A DNA stretch of 41,865 bases from Bacteroidales bacterium UBA1195 (lineage in GTDB: Bacteria; Bacteroidota; Bacteroidia; Bacteroidales; WCHB1-69). The translations under genes were made by a program, and so were the position numbers. The stretch covers positions 5,082 through 46,946 of the forward strand of contig DBYD01000042.1 in NCBI GenBank assembly GCA_002309855.1. Reading direction: 5' to 3'. Below the pieces are notes generated by a model. It worked only from the letters and a program-made list of their open reading frames with translations. It made no database searches and was not told where the DNA came from. The first letter of the stretch is position 1, and each line of letters begins with the position of its first letter. Shown piece after piece: positions 39,693 to 41,865 of the stretch.

Positions 39693-40607
39693 TTAATAAT
39701 AGGTGATTTTTCGTCGGGTGACGCTGAAGGGTTTGCCGTCGTCGAACCAGATCTGCTGGGTCCAGTTGCCTTGAGCGTCATAAGTGTATTCGCAGGTGGA
39801 GCGCACGTTGCGGATGTTCTCCTCATTGTACCATGTCTCCACCAGTATGTTCCCATATTGGTCGTATTCCCAGCAGGTCCTGCTCTCCTGGCGGCCGTTC
39901 TCATCCTGTTGGATGACCGATTGCAGCCTCCCTGTGTTGTCGTAGGTTGAAAGTGTTTTGTGGCTTTTGCCGTCCGCAGTGGTGCGGCTCTCTTCGATGA
40001 TGTTGCCCTGCCCGTCGTAGCGGAATTCGTTCCTTTCCACCTGTTTGCCGTCTTCAAACAGCTGCTTCTCACACAGCTGTCCCTTTCCGTTGTAGCGGAA
40101 AAGCTCCCTGCGCCGGACAGGGTTGTTCCACGTGATGGAGTCCAACAGCCAGTCCTTGCTGTAATGGTAGGTGGCGGTCTCGATGCTGCCGTCGGAAAGG
40201 AAGAGGGTGAGCGTGGCGAACTGGCGGTGGCTGTTGTAGGCATACACATTGCGCCCGCAGCATTTCCCCTTCGCGTTGTGTTCGGAGGATTCCATCAGGT
40301 CGCCCACCTCGCTGTATTTGTATTTGTTCTTCCCGATCATCTTGCCTTCGCTGTCAAAGGATTTCTCCTCCTCCAGGTTGCCACGGCGGTTGAATTGGCA
40401 GATGTGGTGCGAAACCACCTCCGTCCCTTCGTCGATATATACCCCTTTGCCGGCGATGACTTCGGCATCCCCGTATTCCCATTCCTCCATCGATTTTACC
40501 TTGCCCCGGAGGTTCTGCTCCTGCAGGTCGCTGCTTTTCTGCTGCGCCTGAATCTGCGGTAATGCCAGCAGCAGGACAATTGTCAATGAAAGTGTAATGC
40601 GGCTCAT
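39693..40607 (-). CDS. Secreted YD/RHS-like repeat protein
   Basis: Exported protein of about 304 residues with a signal peptide (LSLTIVLLLALPQIQAQQ). The mature part is an array of RHS/YD-type beta repeats such as RYNGKGQLCEKQLFEDGK, RYDGQGNIIEESRTTADGK, TYDNTGRLQSVIQQDENG and EYDQYGNILVETWYNEE, the kind found in Bacteroidota as short stand-alone proteins without a toxin tip. Start taken at 40607; an ATG at 40616 adds three residues. It lies 30 bases after the metallopeptidase gene and four before purD. Role unknown. Confidence 0.82.
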   Translation of the reverse strand: MSRITLSLTIVLLLALPQIQAQQKSSDLQEQNLRGKVKSMEEWEYGDAEVIAGKGVYIDEGTEVVSHHICQFNRRGNLEEEKSFDSEGKMIGKNKYKYSEVGDLMESSEHNAKGKCCGRNVYAYNSHRQFATLTLFLSDGSIETATYHYSKDWLLDSITWNNPVRRRELFRYNGKGQLCEKQLFEDGKQVERNEFRYDGQGNIIEESRTTADGKSHKTLSTYDNTGRLQSVIQQDENGRQESRTCWEYDQYGNILVETWYNEENIRNVRSTCEYTYDAQGNWTQQIWFDDGKPFSVTRRKITYY

Positions 40608-40637
40608 GGTCGGCATATCTTCAAGACATTTTCAGGG

Positions 40638-41492
40638 TTAAAGTGCGGAGTAGCTGGGCGAGAAGGTGTCCCCCAGGCTGATGTCGCCGCTGTTCAGCCC
40701 CTTTTTCAGCCATTTGACCCGCTGGGCGGAGGTGCCGTGGTTGAAAGATTCCGGTACGGTGTAGCCCCGCGCCTTTTTCTGGAGGTAGTCGTCCCCGATG
40801 ACGGAGGCGGTGTTCAGCCCCTCCTCAATGTCGCCGTCCTCAAGCGAACCGAACATCTTGTTGTCGTGGTAGGCCCAGATTCCGGCGTAGAAGTCGGCCT
40901 GCAGCTCCAGCCGCACGCTGATCTGGTTGCTCTCCTTCTCGCTCACGCGGGACATTTTGCTGTGCGCCTCGTTGAGGGTGCCGAGCAGGTACTGCACATG
41001 GTGCCCGACCTCATGTGCTATGACGTAGGCATAGGCGAAGTCACCGTCGGAGCCGAGCTGCCTTTTCATGTCGGTGAAAAAGGCGAGGTCAAGGTATACC
41101 GACTGGTCGGCGGAGCAGTAGAAGGGTCCGCTGGCGGAGGTTGCGCCGCCGCAGCCGCTCTGCACGGAATTTTTGAAAAGCACCAGTTTCGGCGGGACGT
41201 AGGTGCGTCCCATCTTCTTGAATTCGGCGGTCCAGACATCCTCTGTCCCGGCCAGAATCTGGCTTGCGAATTTGGCCAGCTCCTCCTCTTCCGGTGTCGG
41301 CTGGTAGTTTTCGGTTGCTGTGCTGTTGCCGAGATCCGCGCTCTGCAGCACTTCGGTGGGGTCCTTGCCCATGATGATGGCGAAAATTGCCGCGATTATG
41401 ACACCGCCGATTCCAACGCCGGCTTTTCCGGCTGTGCTCATGGAACGCCTGTCATCCACATTTTTGCTTTCACGTCGTCCGTTCAGGTTCAT
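40638..41492 (-). CDS. Neutral zinc metallopeptidase, YpfJ family
   Basis: Membrane-anchored zinc metalloprotease of 284 residues. A membrane helix at about 24-41 (AGVGIGGVIIAAIFAIIMG) is followed by the peptidase domain with H160-E-x2-H164 (IAHEVGHHVQ) and the third-ligand region RLELQADFYAGIW. The family signature CGGATSASGPFYCSADQSVYLDL is also present. Function of the family is not settled. It has its own promoter box and leads a unit with the YD-repeat gene and purD. Confidence 0.92.
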   Translation of the reverse strand: MNLNGRRESKNVDDRRSMSTAGKAGVGIGGVIIAAIFAIIMGKDPTEVLQSADLGNSTATENYQPTPEEEELAKFASQILAGTEDVWTAEFKKMGRTYVPPKLVLFKNSVQSGCGGATSASGPFYCSADQSVYLDLAFFTDMKRQLGSDGDFAYAYVIAHEVGHHVQYLLGTLNEAHSKMSRVSEKESNQISVRLELQADFYAGIWAYHDNKMFGSLEDGDIEEGLNTASVIGDDYLQKKARGYTVPESFNHGTSAQRVKWLKKGLNSGDISLGDTFSPSYSAL

Positions 41493-41519
41493 GATGTTTC
41501 AAGTTTTAGGTTCAAACTG

Positions 41520-41527
41520 CAAATGTA
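41520..41527 (-). promoter_or_regulatory. -7 promoter box for the metallopeptidase-purD unit
   Basis: TACATTTG on the minus strand, a perfect TAnnTTTG, giving a leader of about 20 bases before the ATG at 41492. Confidence 0.65.
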
Positions 41528-41590
41528 CATGAAATCCCAATACGGATTTCCGGACTGGCGGAAAAAATTATTCCACCACCCGCTAAATCA

Positions 41591-41628
41591 GTTTATAGTT
41601 TATAGTTTATAGTTTATAGTTAATAGTT
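41591..41628. repeat. Heptanucleotide tandem repeat (GTTTATA)
   Basis: Four perfect copies of GTTTATA plus one GTTAATA and a trailing GTT, between the metallopeptidase promoter and the 3' end of the Rpn-like gene. Second 7-base tract in the window besides 859-897. Confidence 0.9.
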
Positions 41629-41633
41629 GTTTT

Positions 41634-41865
41634 TCACATACCTTTGATTTCATCCGCCGGAATCCCCGTGGATTGGGAAATCTGCTCCGCCGGAATCCCC
41701 AGCTGTTTCATTTTTGCGGCAGCTGCTTTCAAGCCTTCAGCGCGGCCTTTTTCAAGACCTTCCTGCAGGCCTTCGGTGCGACCTTTCGCGAGCCCCTCCT
41801 GCAAACCTTCGGCTCTTCCTTCGGCTTTCCCCTCATGAAAGCCCTCCACCACGCCCTTGGTGCGG
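41634..41865 (-). CDS. Rpn/PD-(D/E)XK nuclease-transposase family protein, C-terminal tail only
   Basis: The frame is open to the window edge, so only the last 77 residues are seen. They consist of a heptad-like charged repeat (EGLQEGLAKGR, TEGLQEGLEKGR) followed by LKAAAAKMKQLGIPAEQISQ and GIPADEIKGM. This tail is typical of Rpn-like recombination-promoting nucleases/putative transposases (PDDEXK_2 type), whose catalytic domain would lie beyond the window. The repeats are near-identical at DNA level too. Family call rests on the tail alone. Confidence 0.6.
   Translation of the reverse strand, partial: RTKGVVEGFHEGKAEGRAEGLQEGLAKGRTEGLQEGLEKGRAEGLKAAAAKMKQLGIPAEQISQSTGIPADEIKGM

Noticed and set aside
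38411..40249. A 612-residue minus-strand open frame that extends purD upstream
   Set aside because: The first 187 residues are low-complexity, out-of-frame translation of the YD-repeat gene; the true PurD N-terminus MNILLLGSGG starts at 39688.

Overview
The window looks like a chromosomal segment of a member of the order Bacteroidales (phylum Bacteroidota). Several signs agree: many start sites are preceded by the Bacteroidota -7 promoter box TAnnTTTG, Shine-Dalgarno sequences are often weak or absent, the F0 a-subunit carries a signal-peptide-like N-terminal extension, threonine dehydrogenase is the short-chain (epimerase-like) type, and several families typical of this phylum are present (DUF4846, two-component-regulator-type propeller, long UvrD/AddA-like helicase-nuclease, TenI/ThiE). 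No CRISPR array, prophage, integrase or rRNA operon is visible.

Layout. 1-1845: threonine catabolism (kbl, truncated by the window edge, and an SDR threonine dehydrogenase), closed by a terminator. 2025-9515: ATP synthase genes atpB-E-F-H-A-G without atpD/atpC, then a DUF1573 lipoprotein, yajC, a short YbbR-like protein and a YhcC-type radical SAM enzyme. 9488-12562 (minus): an LtaS-like sulfatase-fold membrane enzyme and the ribosomal operon rpsF-rpsR-rplI with its terminator. 12657-12835: two tRNA-Leu genes. 13018-33456 (mostly minus): a dispersed thiamine biosynthesis set (thiH, thiC, thiG; thiS and a TenI-ThiE fusion; thiF; thiD) interleaved with a sensor-like pair (NMT1/THI5 binding protein plus Cache-HAMP-PP2C phosphatase), an SGNH hydrolase, an acyltransferase, a vanX remnant, a small membrane protein, DUF4846, a beta-propeller, a REP-associated transposase (RAYT), a NUDIX/macro-like fusion, a lipoprotein, an LD-carboxypeptidase, an Hsp20 gene with a -24/-12 type promoter, and a two-gene DUF3800 cassette. 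33685-41865: mpl, tRNA-Ala(GGC), a UvrD/AddA-like helicase-nuclease, then on the minus strand a zinc metallopeptidase, a YD-repeat protein and purD, ending in the tail of an Rpn-like protein that runs off the window.

How the parts work together. ThiC makes the pyrimidine, ThiG/H/S/F the thiazole, ThiD phosphorylates HMP and ThiE couples the halves, so nearly the whole thiamine phosphate pathway lies in about 20 kb. No TPP riboswitch could be recognised in front of the units. Mpl, the S66 carboxypeptidase and the vanX relic all concern peptidoglycan peptide turnover or recycling.

The most unusual material lies in 15.8-31.5 kb. It includes GAGACGC-type REP palindromes, one of them inside the RAYT coding sequence, and a pair of 76-bp direct repeats around a 2.3-kb accessory segment. 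It also holds the binding-protein/PP2C pair, the NUDIX/macro-like fusion and the DUF3800 cassette. All functional calls rest on reading motifs by eye; no database search was run.
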